From Lachnospiraceae bacterium (GTDB lineage: Bacteria > Bacillota > Clostridia > Lachnospirales > Lachnospiraceae), in assembly GCA_017556805.1 (NCBI GenBank), contig JAFYMC010000034.1, positions 1-64,000 of the forward strand: a stretch of 64,000 bases of DNA. The letters run 5' to 3'. The notes beneath the pieces were generated by a model, which was not told the origin of the DNA, did not search any database, and saw only the letters and a list, made by a program, of their open reading frames with translations. The stretch's first letter is position 1, and each line of letters opens with the position of its first letter. Position numbers and translations under genes: made by a program. This document shows, one piece after another, positions 26,201 through 33,321 of the stretch.

Positions 26201-26396
26201 TCAGTATGTCCAAGTGCCTGTACCGGCAGAAGAGGCTGCTACAATGGAGCAGTACATAGGAACTCCGGTGGAATTACAACAAATGTATCAGGATGGTTTG
26301 TTTATGGCGTTTTATAGAAAGATGAACAAAAAATTTCCTTTGGGAAGTAAACGTAGAGAGAGAATGAGAAAATTTGCTGGGAAGTTTATGAAGTAG
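23274..26396 (+). CDS. GT2 - HAD phosphatase-like - C-terminal domain fusion
   Basis: A 1040-residue three-part protein. The ATG at 23274 is preferred over 23268 because GAGG is only two bases before the latter. Residues 10-330: GT2 fold (SVIVPAYNVEKYLEYC, ILIVNDGSTD, DXD in FVDADDS). Residues 345-580: HAD domain with motif I VSFDIFDTLVVRP (nucleophile and acid Asp), motif II LISDMYL and motif IV HIGDNWTVDYEQ, matching COG5610-type predicted hydrolases. Residues 620-900: the ARDGYLPKK / YASRKS / DLGYSGKLQSAL domain shared with the protein at 20322. The combination suggests one polypeptide that adds and processes a (phospho)sugar unit (inference). AT-rich compared with the cluster's edges. Confidence 0.85.
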   Translation: MKENRRGKLISVIVPAYNVEKYLEYCTNTICNQTYENMEILIVNDGSTDRTGEIINELEKKDNRIKHILHEKNKGLFQARITGVEASKGDYIAFVDADDSISVDWFRLLLKKAEETQSDIVLGNTICKNEQKEYFVFNTSYFMTRKKVSLCGGEILDYLMEDEGMCFSMHTVWNKLYSRALWNKSLPQLKKIQQHLIMTEDIAFSVVLHRYAKKLTYSNHDGYFYYRNSDSSTIATTGLNKIRKNVTDLKQVFSFVSEFLRKEGLWDKYKGKYTNWKNRYFRWWSYPVEMNTSEKTGEALAIRKDFLAFFEKEKFENAVEEDDFFTDVSTTWNDKYEQIKKQIRDENIEYVSFDIFDTLVVRPFLEPTDLYLFMEDEFRKYYNGSLSFMDVRLGAEKQCRRRMHEVNPNIQDVTLDEIYEQMVREYKFSEDACKAMKEKEEELEIIFCKERKCGKELYELAHDVGKKIILISDMYLQEDCINAILKKNGYTLHEKLFLSSSEKYLKYSGDLYRIALKECNIKPETMVHIGDNWTVDYEQPPKLGCKSCFLPKAKDILFNTLGDSYTGQAVGATFDNTGAVIDKSVIMKNPMVRCLYALVANKIYDNPFVSFNPVSNYNRDAYFIGYYAVGMHMLGMNRWMAKELRKGGYKKIHFIARDGYLPKKVYDLVRKYEKDLPESNYVYASRKSMVAATIRSSFDFYNIKNNCSIYGQTPTSIYKVYADVLKPLDEEMMQLLKKKGIMMDRKFANEESFKFFIDQLVEFAYDEQKAEENLKCCGDYFRDEIGEGDATFDLGYSGKLQSALCTALGFPVDVFFLHSNGFEAAQQAKQHGYKIKSYYDFSTPMSGIVNEFIFSDYNPSCIGYKYEKGNAVPVFEERIIPYQEKFILDEIAKGCEDFVVDFYETFHNWLYMFEFRTMDTSLAYERFLINSKWFDINLLKYCYLEDEYYGGISKRRLSDHWWWQLNDRHVLMQQQIQYVQVPVPAEEAATMEQYIGTPVELQQMYQDGLFMAFYRKMNKKFPLGSKRRERMRKFAGKFMK

Positions 26397-26419
26397 ATTG
26401 AGAAGAATAGAGGTCTAGA

Positions 26420-28702
26420 ATGAAAAATATCAACATACTGGATAAAGGGTTATGTACCGGTTGCGGAGCTTGTCAAAATGTATGTCCAACGAACGCAATT
26501 GATATGGTTGCGGATGCAGATGGTTTTTTGTTTCCTGTGATAAAAGAGAATTGTACCGATTGTGGGGTGTGCGGATCTATATGTTCTGCAATTACCGGGA
26601 ATTTGAATTTGCAGGAGAAACCGAGATGCTTTGCTGTATGGGCAAAACAGAGACAACGTGAGAGCGGCAGTAGCGGTGGCGTGTTCGCATGTCTTGCAGA
26701 GCAGATAATTGACAAAGGTGGAATTGTTTTTGGTGCAGCTTTTGAAAAGGGATGCCGAACGCTGAAGCACATCGGAGTTACTTCAAAAGAGGAGCTTGTA
26801 AAGATATATAAATCGAAATATGTGCAAAGTGAGATTGGAGATGCTTTTACAGAAGTAAAGAAGCATTTAGAGAACGGTGTGGCAGTGCTCTTTAGTGGCT
26901 GTCCTTGTCAAGTGGATGGATTAAAGGCTTATCTTAGAAAGGATTATGAGAATCTCTACACGGTGGACATTTTGTGTCATGGTGTACCTTCACCGCTGGC
27001 ATATAATAGATTCTTAGACGAAGTGGCGCAAGGAAGAGAGATTGTTTCTGCTGACTTTCGCGATAAGAAGTATGGATGGGGAACGTTAATTAATGTGACT
27101 TTTTCAGACAACACAGTTCATTATGATCATTATAATGGGAACTATTTTAAAGCATTTTTATCCGGGATGTCCATGAGAGAGTCATGTTTGCATTGTAAGT
27201 ATGCACAACCTACCAGAGTTGGTGATATCACACTAGGAGATTTTTGGGGTGTGGGAAACTATAAAGAAGACTGGAATGATAATAAAGGAACTTCTCTTGT
27301 TTTGTGTAACTCTGAAAAAGGAATTAATTTGTTGGAGGAAGTTTCTTGCGTTATCGAAAGAAAAGAAGAAGTAGAATACAATACGGTTGTTGAAATCTCT
27401 GCAAAGGCGAATGCTGCTATGGTACGGCCTACTCATGAGCCAGAGATGAGAAAAAACTTTTTTATGCATATTAGAAAGGGGGATAACTTTTCTAAAGCTT
27501 TGAGATATGCTGAGCGTGCATTAATAGATATTGGACTTATGGGTTGGTGGATTGAAACGCCGTGGTCAAATTATGGTTCAACACTTACAAATTACGCACT
27601 GTATCGTTATTTGTCTGATGAAGGGTATTCTGTTGCTTTTATCTCTCCCGCAGGTTTTGACAGAAAGGATGCAGGTAAGTTTAATTTTGAGAACGGATAC
27701 CGTATGACAGCGAAGTATACGATGGAGCAAATGTCGGAGAACAATAAATATATTGATACGTTCATTGTAGGATCCGATGTTCTTTGGTATTACAATGCGT
27801 TTATTCGATCTGGATATAATTTCATGCTTGATTTTGTTGATGATAAGAAGAAGAAAATTTCATACGCTACTTCTTTTGGTAATACGAGGAGTTTTTTTCC
27901 GGATAATGAAATTCCAAAGATAACAAGGTTACTTAGGAAATTTGATAGTGTTGCTGTTCGTGAGTATGAGGCAGTAGATATTTGCCGTGAACGCTTTGGT
28001 GTAGAGTCAACACACGTGTTGGACCCTGTTTTCTTGACTGATATGAAACACTGGGATGTGCTTGCATCACGAGCAGAAAGAAAGACGGAAGGAAAATATT
28101 TGTTTGTCTATATGCTGGATCCTACTCCGGAAAAGGCGGAGGAAGTGAAGAAACTTGCAGCAAAGAAGAATTTGGCACTTGTATCGATTACTGATAAGCA
28201 GTTTAATCCGGAAGAAAAAACAGAGATATTACGCCGGTGTGGAATTTTGGAAAAGGCATCCATTGATGAGTTTATTTATCATATAAAAAATGCAGAATTT
28301 GTTGTAACGGATTCTTATCATGGGTCTTGCTTTTCTTTGATTTTCCGCAGAGATTTTCTTGTTTTGGTGAATCGTGCAAGAGGGGGGGCACGGTTTGATA
28401 CATTAGCAGATTTGTTTGGTATCGACTATAGATTTGCGGAGAGTGTGACAGAGATATCTAGTAAAGAAAGCCTGCATGTGTCAATGGATTATTCCAAGGT
28501 TGGCCCGCACATTGAAAGAGAAATTGAACGTTGTAAGGAATGGCTACTTCATGCTATAGAGTCGGAAAAGGTGATTAAACCGGTAAGCAATGAAGAAATA
28601 TTGATCGATCAGTGTGATGAGTTGAAGAAGAAGGTTTCTGTATTAGAAAAGACGGTGGAACGGTTAAACGGAGTAATTGAAAAATTGTTGCATGGGAAAT
28701 GA
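26420..28702 (+). CDS. FrhB-type Fe-S flavoprotein fused to polysaccharide pyruvyltransferase
   Basis: A 760-residue fusion. Residues 8-60 hold two 4Fe-4S motifs, CTGCGACQNVCP and CTDCGVCGSICS. Residues 65-350 are the coenzyme F420 hydrogenase/dehydrogenase beta-subunit (FrhB) domain: ESGSSGGVFACLAE, VLFSGCPCQVDGLKAYL, DILCHGVPSP, CKYAQPTRVGDITLGDFWG. Residues 375-700 match the CsaB-like polysaccharide pyruvyltransferase family (WSNYGSTLTNYALYRYL, FIVGSDVLWYY, DSYHGSCFSLIF). A C-terminal coiled coil follows. Such FrhB and pyruvyltransferase genes are often neighbours in surface-glycan clusters; here they are one chain. The redox role in a non-methanogen is not known. Confidence 0.88.
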   Translation: MKNINILDKGLCTGCGACQNVCPTNAIDMVADADGFLFPVIKENCTDCGVCGSICSAITGNLNLQEKPRCFAVWAKQRQRESGSSGGVFACLAEQIIDKGGIVFGAAFEKGCRTLKHIGVTSKEELVKIYKSKYVQSEIGDAFTEVKKHLENGVAVLFSGCPCQVDGLKAYLRKDYENLYTVDILCHGVPSPLAYNRFLDEVAQGREIVSADFRDKKYGWGTLINVTFSDNTVHYDHYNGNYFKAFLSGMSMRESCLHCKYAQPTRVGDITLGDFWGVGNYKEDWNDNKGTSLVLCNSEKGINLLEEVSCVIERKEEVEYNTVVEISAKANAAMVRPTHEPEMRKNFFMHIRKGDNFSKALRYAERALIDIGLMGWWIETPWSNYGSTLTNYALYRYLSDEGYSVAFISPAGFDRKDAGKFNFENGYRMTAKYTMEQMSENNKYIDTFIVGSDVLWYYNAFIRSGYNFMLDFVDDKKKKISYATSFGNTRSFFPDNEIPKITRLLRKFDSVAVREYEAVDICRERFGVESTHVLDPVFLTDMKHWDVLASRAERKTEGKYLFVYMLDPTPEKAEEVKKLAAKKNLALVSITDKQFNPEEKTEILRRCGILEKASIDEFIYHIKNAEFVVTDSYHGSCFSLIFRRDFLVLVNRARGGARFDTLADLFGIDYRFAESVTEISSKESLHVSMDYSKVGPHIEREIERCKEWLLHAIESEKVIKPVSNEEILIDQCDELKKKVSVLEKTVERLNGVIEKLLHGK

Positions 28703-28739
28703 CTACATCGGATGAGAAAATGCGTAGGAGGTATAAAAA

Positions 28740-30671
28740 GTGGAAGAAAAAGATGATGTAATTTATATACCGGAAAGTGAGCGCTTTGAGTATACACAAG
28801 CCTTGTCGATATTACTTAAATTTAGCGAGTTTGGAGTGCCATTGCCTATAATATTTGGAGAACTATATGTAGGAAGGAGACTCGTATTATATGCATCAAA
28901 GGTGATGGCGGAAAAATTTGTAAAGACGATAAGCAGTTTTTTGTTTTATCAGGAATTGGATGTTATGTTTTGCTCTGATGAGACTTTTCAGTTTAAAGGT
29001 GAGGAATGCAACTGTTGGTTTATAAACATTGATAAGCAAAAATTCCTTGAAAATGATTTTTTCTTTGCATTAGATTTGGAATGTAAGAAGTCGGTAATAG
29101 AGTGCGTTAAAGCAAAAAAAGTAAAAGGAATGACAGTAGAGTCATTTAGAAAACCATATATGGGTTCGCTTTTGCACTATATCAGATGTATTAGGCCATT
29201 AAAGAATTTTTTGGCTAACCATTCTAACGTCCAAGTGCTGATGGTTGACAATTTTACAGCACCTAAAGGTGAATTGACTGAGTGGGAAAAAGAGATAAAG
29301 GAGAATGGTCTTACTAGAGAAAAAGTGGTTGAACATCTAAGGAACGGTGAATATCCGTTTCCGCCAGGGTTATATACAAAAGAATATACGGCTACGGATA
29401 TTGTACAGATGCATATTATTCCTGAAAGAAGTTATGATGAAAATGGTGTGTTTCGTTTGAAGGATTGTGAAAGTAAGTATGTGAATGTAAGAAATGGAGT
29501 TCGCAAAACAACTAATCAGCCGAAAAACCATAAAAGAATATTACATATTTTTGGTGGATGCGGATTATTTGGTGTGGGACATCCGGATGATGCGACGATG
29601 GCTTCTTGTTTGCAACAGATGTTGAATGAAGATGCTATGGAGTATGGTATCAAAGTTGAAAATCATGCAAGTTTTATTTGGGATAAGCACGATGTCATGT
29701 GGTATTCTGTAAATGATGTTAAATATGGGGACAATGATATTGTCGTAATTCCGTTTAATCCTAAGTGGGCATCGTCATTTTATCGAAATGCACCGAATGT
29801 TTATTATGTTGATATGACAGTTCGAACGCCGGAGGATGGAGAAATTTTTAATGATGCATGGCATCCGAGTGCTAACGGATTGAAAGTTTATGCTAGAAAC
29901 ATATTTAACTTTTTGAAGTCAAAGTCATTTCTTACAGAAATAATGTCTCAAGATAAGAAGTTCACAAGGATAATGTTGCCGAGACAATACGGAATTCCTG
30001 CATTTGCAAATTCGAATATGGTATCTTCGTCATTGTTGTCGGATGAGAACATGAGGCAGTTGAATGGGTATATTTCTGAAATCAGTCAGTATAGACGTAA
30101 AAATGGAGCAATTGTTATGAATTGTAATCCGTTTACACTTGGTCATAGATATTTGATAGAGTATGCATCAAAACAGGTAGATTGGTTATACATTTTTGCG
30201 GTAGAAGAAGATAAATCTTTTTTTCCGTTTGCGGATAGAATTGAACTGATAAAACAAGGTACGGCGGATTTATCAAATGTTACCGTACTTCCGAGTGGAC
30301 AGTTTATTATTTCAGCATTGACCTTTACGGACTACTTTGGAAAAAAAGAACTTCAAGATAAGATTATCGACCCGTCGCTTGATGTATCGATATTCGGAAA
30401 GTATATTGCACCGTCGCTGGGGATAACGGTTCGCTTTGCCGGCGAGGAGCCTTTGGATAAGGTTACTTTGCAATACAACAATGCCATGAGTGAGATTTTA
30501 CCGCAATACGGTATGGAGTTTGTTGTGATTCCGAGAAAAGAGTCAGATGGAGAGGTAATTAGTGCGAGTAGAGTTCGTAAGTTATTAGAAGAGCAGAATT
30601 TTGAAGGGATTAAGAGTATAGTTCCAAATACTACATATCAATATTTAATAAAAAAATTTGGACATCACTGA
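28740..30671 (+). CDS. SGNH-like domain fused to CitC-like nucleotidyltransferase
   Basis: A 643-residue protein starting with GTG at 28740 after AGGAGGTATAAAA. The last 200 residues look like the adenylylating domain of citrate lyase ligase (CitC): VMNCNPFTLGHRYLIEYAS (a T-x-G-H variant of HxGH), IFAVEEDKSFFPFADRIELIKQG and the ISASRVRKLLEE motif. The middle (about 265-395) resembles an SGNH hydrolase: HIFGGCGLFG at the front and DAWHPSANGLKVYA (D-x-x-H) at the end, though the usual GDS serine block reads GGC. The N-terminal 200 residues are unrecognised. No citrate lyase gene is nearby, so a role in activating an acyl or polyol group for the glycan is more likely (inference). Confidence 0.75.
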   Translation: MEEKDDVIYIPESERFEYTQALSILLKFSEFGVPLPIIFGELYVGRRLVLYASKVMAEKFVKTISSFLFYQELDVMFCSDETFQFKGEECNCWFINIDKQKFLENDFFFALDLECKKSVIECVKAKKVKGMTVESFRKPYMGSLLHYIRCIRPLKNFLANHSNVQVLMVDNFTAPKGELTEWEKEIKENGLTREKVVEHLRNGEYPFPPGLYTKEYTATDIVQMHIIPERSYDENGVFRLKDCESKYVNVRNGVRKTTNQPKNHKRILHIFGGCGLFGVGHPDDATMASCLQQMLNEDAMEYGIKVENHASFIWDKHDVMWYSVNDVKYGDNDIVVIPFNPKWASSFYRNAPNVYYVDMTVRTPEDGEIFNDAWHPSANGLKVYARNIFNFLKSKSFLTEIMSQDKKFTRIMLPRQYGIPAFANSNMVSSSLLSDENMRQLNGYISEISQYRRKNGAIVMNCNPFTLGHRYLIEYASKQVDWLYIFAVEEDKSFFPFADRIELIKQGTADLSNVTVLPSGQFIISALTFTDYFGKKELQDKIIDPSLDVSIFGKYIAPSLGITVRFAGEEPLDKVTLQYNNAMSEILPQYGMEFVVIPRKESDGEVISASRVRKLLEEQNFEGIKSIVPNTTYQYLIKKFGHH

Positions 30672-30720
30672 TGGATGGAATGCTGTTTGGAATTTGTTAC
30701 TTGTCACATATGTGAAAAAC

Positions 30721-30746
30721 CAGAGCCGGTTTTATAACCGGCTCTG
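30721..30746 (-). terminator. Terminator between the CitC-like gene and the nuclease remnant
   Basis: A perfect 11-bp stem, CAGAGCCGGTT with AACCGGCTCTG, and a TTAT loop. Read on the minus strand it is followed by GTTTTTCAC, so it best serves the minus-strand remnant, but the stem may also stop the plus-strand cluster transcript. Confidence 0.75.
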
Positions 30747-30760
30747 TAGAAATCTTAAGG

Positions 30761-31030
30761 TTATTCGGTTGCAATACCGTGGTCTTTGAGAAGCTTTTTG
30801 TAATATTCCAACTGCTTGTCTTTTTCATTAAGTTGGTTGTCTTTTTCATCCAACTGGTTTACCAAGGTGTTGTAGGTTCTCTCACCCATTTCTCTGGCGT
30901 TGCAGTGATTGCGAACACGCTCGTCTGCGGTGACACGGTATATGGTTTTTGCTGCTTCCGCAAAAATAGGATCTTGTTGTGCCAACATAGAGACCTCCTC
31001 CCATGTGGTTGCTTTAAAGATATTATACAA
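30761..31030 (-). pseudogene. C-terminal remnant of an Rpn/PD-(D/E)XK transposase-like nuclease
   Basis: An 89-codon minus-strand frame, opening only at a TTG with a stop immediately upstream. The sequence (FKATTWEEVSMLAQQDPIF, AAKTIYRVTADERVRNHCNAREMGE, then LDEKDNQLNEKDKQLEYYKK coiled coil) is the usual C-terminal tail of Rpn-type recombination-promoting nuclease/transposase proteins in Lachnospiraceae. The N-terminal nuclease domain is absent, so it is a dead fragment. It sits antisense inside the polysaccharide cluster and separates the AT-rich middle from the two last genes. Confidence 0.7.
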
Positions 31031-31115
31031 CCTTCACGACAAGGAAGCAATATCGGAAAGATACACGAAAAATGTTAGAAATTTTATGCAAAACATACAA
31101 AGGAGAGTAGACGAG

Positions 31116-31772
31116 ATGGATGCAAATATTGCCTCGAAAAGTGCGGAAAATAAAGGAAAAACGATATATGTGTCTTTGGTAAAACGCCTGCTCGATATTT
31201 TTCTTTCTGCCATCGGTATCGTGGTTCTGGCGGTGCCTATGGTGGTGCTTGCGTTTATCATCCGGGTGAGTTCTCGGGGGCCGGTGTTGCTTAGACAGAG
31301 GCGGTTCGGGCAGAACGGGACGTTCTTTTATTTGCTTAAGTTTCGAAGCCTGAAGTGTGAGGCTCCGGCGGATGTGCCGACCCATCAATTAAAGAATCCG
31401 GAGCAATATTATTTTCGGGGAAGTCGCTTGCTACGGGAGTTCAGTCTGGATGAGCTTCCGCAGCTGTTTAATATTTTTCTCGGGCATATGTCCGTGGTGG
31501 GACCGCGGCCGGCGCTTTGGAATCAGGAGGATTTGATTGCGGAGCGGGAAAAGTATGGTGCCAACGGTGTCAAGCCGGGGTTGACCGGGTGGGCGCAGAT
31601 TAACGGCCGGGACGAGCTGGCGATTCCGGAGAAGGCGTGCCTGGACGGTGAGTATGTGGCGAAGGCAAGCTTTCTGTTTGACTGTAAGTGCGTTTTTCTT
31701 ACTGTGGGGAAGGTGCTGAAGCGGGAAGGCGTTGTGGACGGAGAACAAAAGGAAACAAAGGAACAGGTGTAA
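31116..31772 (+). CDS. Polyprenyl-phosphate sugar-1-phosphate transferase
   Basis: A 218-residue bacterial sugar transferase (WcaJ/EpsL-like short form) that starts glycan synthesis by moving a sugar-1-phosphate onto undecaprenyl phosphate. The ATG at 31116 follows AAAGGAGAGTAGACGAG. One membrane helix (LLDIFLSAIGIVVLAVPMVVLAFII) is followed by the catalytic part: GPVLLRQRRFGQNG, FYLLKFRSLK, REFSLDELPQLFN (Asp-Glu pair), GHMSVVGPRP, and KPGLTGWAQINGRD. It is the likely first enzyme of the pathway although encoded near the end. Confidence 0.93.
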   Translation: MDANIASKSAENKGKTIYVSLVKRLLDIFLSAIGIVVLAVPMVVLAFIIRVSSRGPVLLRQRRFGQNGTFFYLLKFRSLKCEAPADVPTHQLKNPEQYYFRGSRLLREFSLDELPQLFNIFLGHMSVVGPRPALWNQEDLIAEREKYGANGVKPGLTGWAQINGRDELAIPEKACLDGEYVAKASFLFDCKCVFLTVGKVLKREGVVDGEQKETKEQV

Positions 31773-31773
31773 G

Positions 31774-32658
31774 ATGAAGAGAGTATTGATAACAGGTGTG
31801 GACAGTTATGTGGGGGATTCTGTAGAGCAGTATCTGGCACGGTGGCCGGAGCGGTATCAGGTAGACAAGGTGGATATGAGGACGCCGGATTGGAAGAATA
31901 CGAACTTTAGTAAGTACGATTGCGTGTTTCATGTGGCGGGACTGGCCCATGCGGATTACAAGAAGGTCTCGGAGGAGAGAAAGGCGCTTTACTATAAAGT
32001 GAATGCCGATTTGGCGGCAGAGACGGCACGAAAGGCAAAGGCAGAGGGGGTAAAGCAGTTTATTTTTATGAGTACCGCCAATGTGTACGGTGCCAGTGCA
32101 CCCATCGGAAAGCGTAAGGTGATTACGAAGGATTCCGTAATTGATATTGTGAATTTAAACGGCGATAGCAAGCTTTGGGCGGAGCAACTTTTGCATGAGC
32201 TGGAATCAGTGGGGTTTAAGGTGGTAATTTTGCGGGCTCCGATGATTTACGGAAGAGGCTGCAAAGGAAATTATGCCACCCTGTCCAAGCTGGCAAAGAA
32301 ACTGCCGGTGTTCCCGGATATCAAGAATGAACGTTCCATGCTCTATATCGGAAATTTGGTAGAATTTGTTCGCTTGATGATTGAGAATGAAGAACAGGGG
32401 ACGTTTTTTCCCTGCGACAAGGAGTGGTACTGTACCTCGGAAATTGTAAAGCTGATTGCGGCGGAGAACGGAAAGAAGATTATCCTGGTACCGGGCTGCG
32501 GTTGGCTGCTAAAGTTTTTGAGTCACTTTTCCGGGCAGGTAAACAAAGCCTTCGGTAGCTTTGCCTATGATCCGGCATTGGGGGTGTATAAGCAGAATTA
32601 CAGGAAGTATGCGCTGACCGGCGGAGTGAGGCTGAGCGAGAGGAAGGGGAAGAGGTAG
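31774..32658 (+). CDS. NAD-dependent epimerase/dehydratase-like protein with altered YxxxK
   Basis: A 294-residue extended SDR protein. The ATG at 31774 is one base after the preceding stop. The Rossmann start is VLITGVDSYVGDSV (GxxxYVG instead of GxxGxxG) and FHVAGLAHA and FMSTANVYGAS follow. At the active site the usual Y-x-x-x-K reads N129-G-D-S-K133: the Lys is kept but the catalytic Tyr is Asn. In sequence this could mean loss of epimerase chemistry, a different acid, or a structural role. It is the last gene of the cluster, before a long hairpin terminator. Confidence 0.85.
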   Translation: MKRVLITGVDSYVGDSVEQYLARWPERYQVDKVDMRTPDWKNTNFSKYDCVFHVAGLAHADYKKVSEERKALYYKVNADLAAETARKAKAEGVKQFIFMSTANVYGASAPIGKRKVITKDSVIDIVNLNGDSKLWAEQLLHELESVGFKVVILRAPMIYGRGCKGNYATLSKLAKKLPVFPDIKNERSMLYIGNLVEFVRLMIENEEQGTFFPCDKEWYCTSEIVKLIAAENGKKIILVPGCGWLLKFLSHFSGQVNKAFGSFAYDPALGVYKQNYRKYALTGGVRLSERKGKR

Positions 32659-32679
32659 AATTATTGATAGCTTGAAAAA

Positions 32680-32730
32680 AGAGATTCCGTTTCTGTATGT
32701 ATTGTTAAAATAATACGAAATGGAATCTCT
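32680..32730 (+). terminator. Long hairpin terminator closing the polysaccharide cluster
   Basis: AGAGATTCCGTTTC (32680-32693) pairs with GAAATGGAATCTCT (32717-32730) with one G-U. The loop contains a smaller GTATT/AATAC pairing. The stem is preceded by AAAAAA and followed by TATCTATTT, so it can act on both strands. Confidence 0.7.
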
Positions 32731-32827
32731 TATCTATTTCATAAATCTTAGAATTTGTTTCAGAAAATGTCTCTTAATATATGTTCCACAAATTATAAAA
32801 CGTTCCTGCAGATGCTTAAAAAAATAA

Positions 32828-32899
32828 TTGCTATTCATTCGGTTTTATGCTACGATATACTTGTATAAGAAATGCAAATTTCGTATATATGAAATTTGC
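32828..32899 (+). promoter_or_regulatory. Promoter and operator of HTH-ORF6N/PLD pair 1
   Basis: TTGCTA (32828-32833), 17 bases, TACGAT (32851-32856). Downstream, the perfect inverted repeat GCAAATTTC-(8)-GAAATTTGC (32874-32899) lies in the first 15-40 bases of the transcript, where a bound repressor would block elongation. The HTH protein encoded next is the likely binder. Confidence 0.65.
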
Positions 32900-32926
32900 A
32901 ACTAAAGCAAGCGGAGGAAAGATATT

Positions 32927-33292
32927 ATGCTTATCAGTGAACGGATTTTTAAGATTATAAAGGATAAAAACATGACACAAACAGAATTTGCAAAGCGTGT
33001 CGGCATTGCCTGCAGTACAATCAGCGAGTGGAAGAAGCGAAAGACCAATCCTTCCGCAGACAAGATTATGGATATCTGTGCTGCTCTTGAGGTGACGCCG
33101 GAGCAACTTTTGTCCGGTCGCGGTCTGGATGAGGAAGACGGGCAAGGAAAGTCGAAAAAGGAGGATAGGATTACTCCGATGGATTGGCAGATTATCGTGG
33201 ATTATCATGGATTGAAGGAGGCACAAAAGAGAAGACTGCTAGCGTATGTGGAGGCGCTGAAGCAGTTGGAGAAACTGGAGGGGATGGAGTAG
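32927..33292 (+). CDS. XRE-family regulator of ORF6N/PLD pair 1
   Basis: A 121-residue protein with an N-terminal XRE HTH (ISERIFKIIKDKNMTQTEFAKRVGIACSTISEWKKRKTNPSADKIMDIC), an acidic linker and a C-terminal helix rich in Lys, Leu and Glu. The start follows GCGGAGGAAAGATATT. It is followed after 29 bases by the ORF6N/PLD gene; the same gene order is seen at 53602-54799. It probably represses the pair through the palindrome at 32874 (inference). Confidence 0.85.
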   Translation: MLISERIFKIIKDKNMTQTEFAKRVGIACSTISEWKKRKTNPSADKIMDICAALEVTPEQLLSGRGLDEEDGQGKSKKEDRITPMDWQIIVDYHGLKEAQKRRLLAYVEALKQLEKLEGME

Positions 33293-33321
33293 CTTGAGAG
33301 TACGGAAGATGGGAGGTTATT

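Noticed and set aside
28740-30671. Calling the gene citC
   Set aside because: Only the C-terminal third matches citrate lyase ligase and there are no citrate lyase genes around, so the symbol would mislead.
30779-31078. Plus-strand frame across the nuclease remnant
   Set aside because: Antisense of a recognisable minus-strand tail; no ribosome site and no family resemblance.
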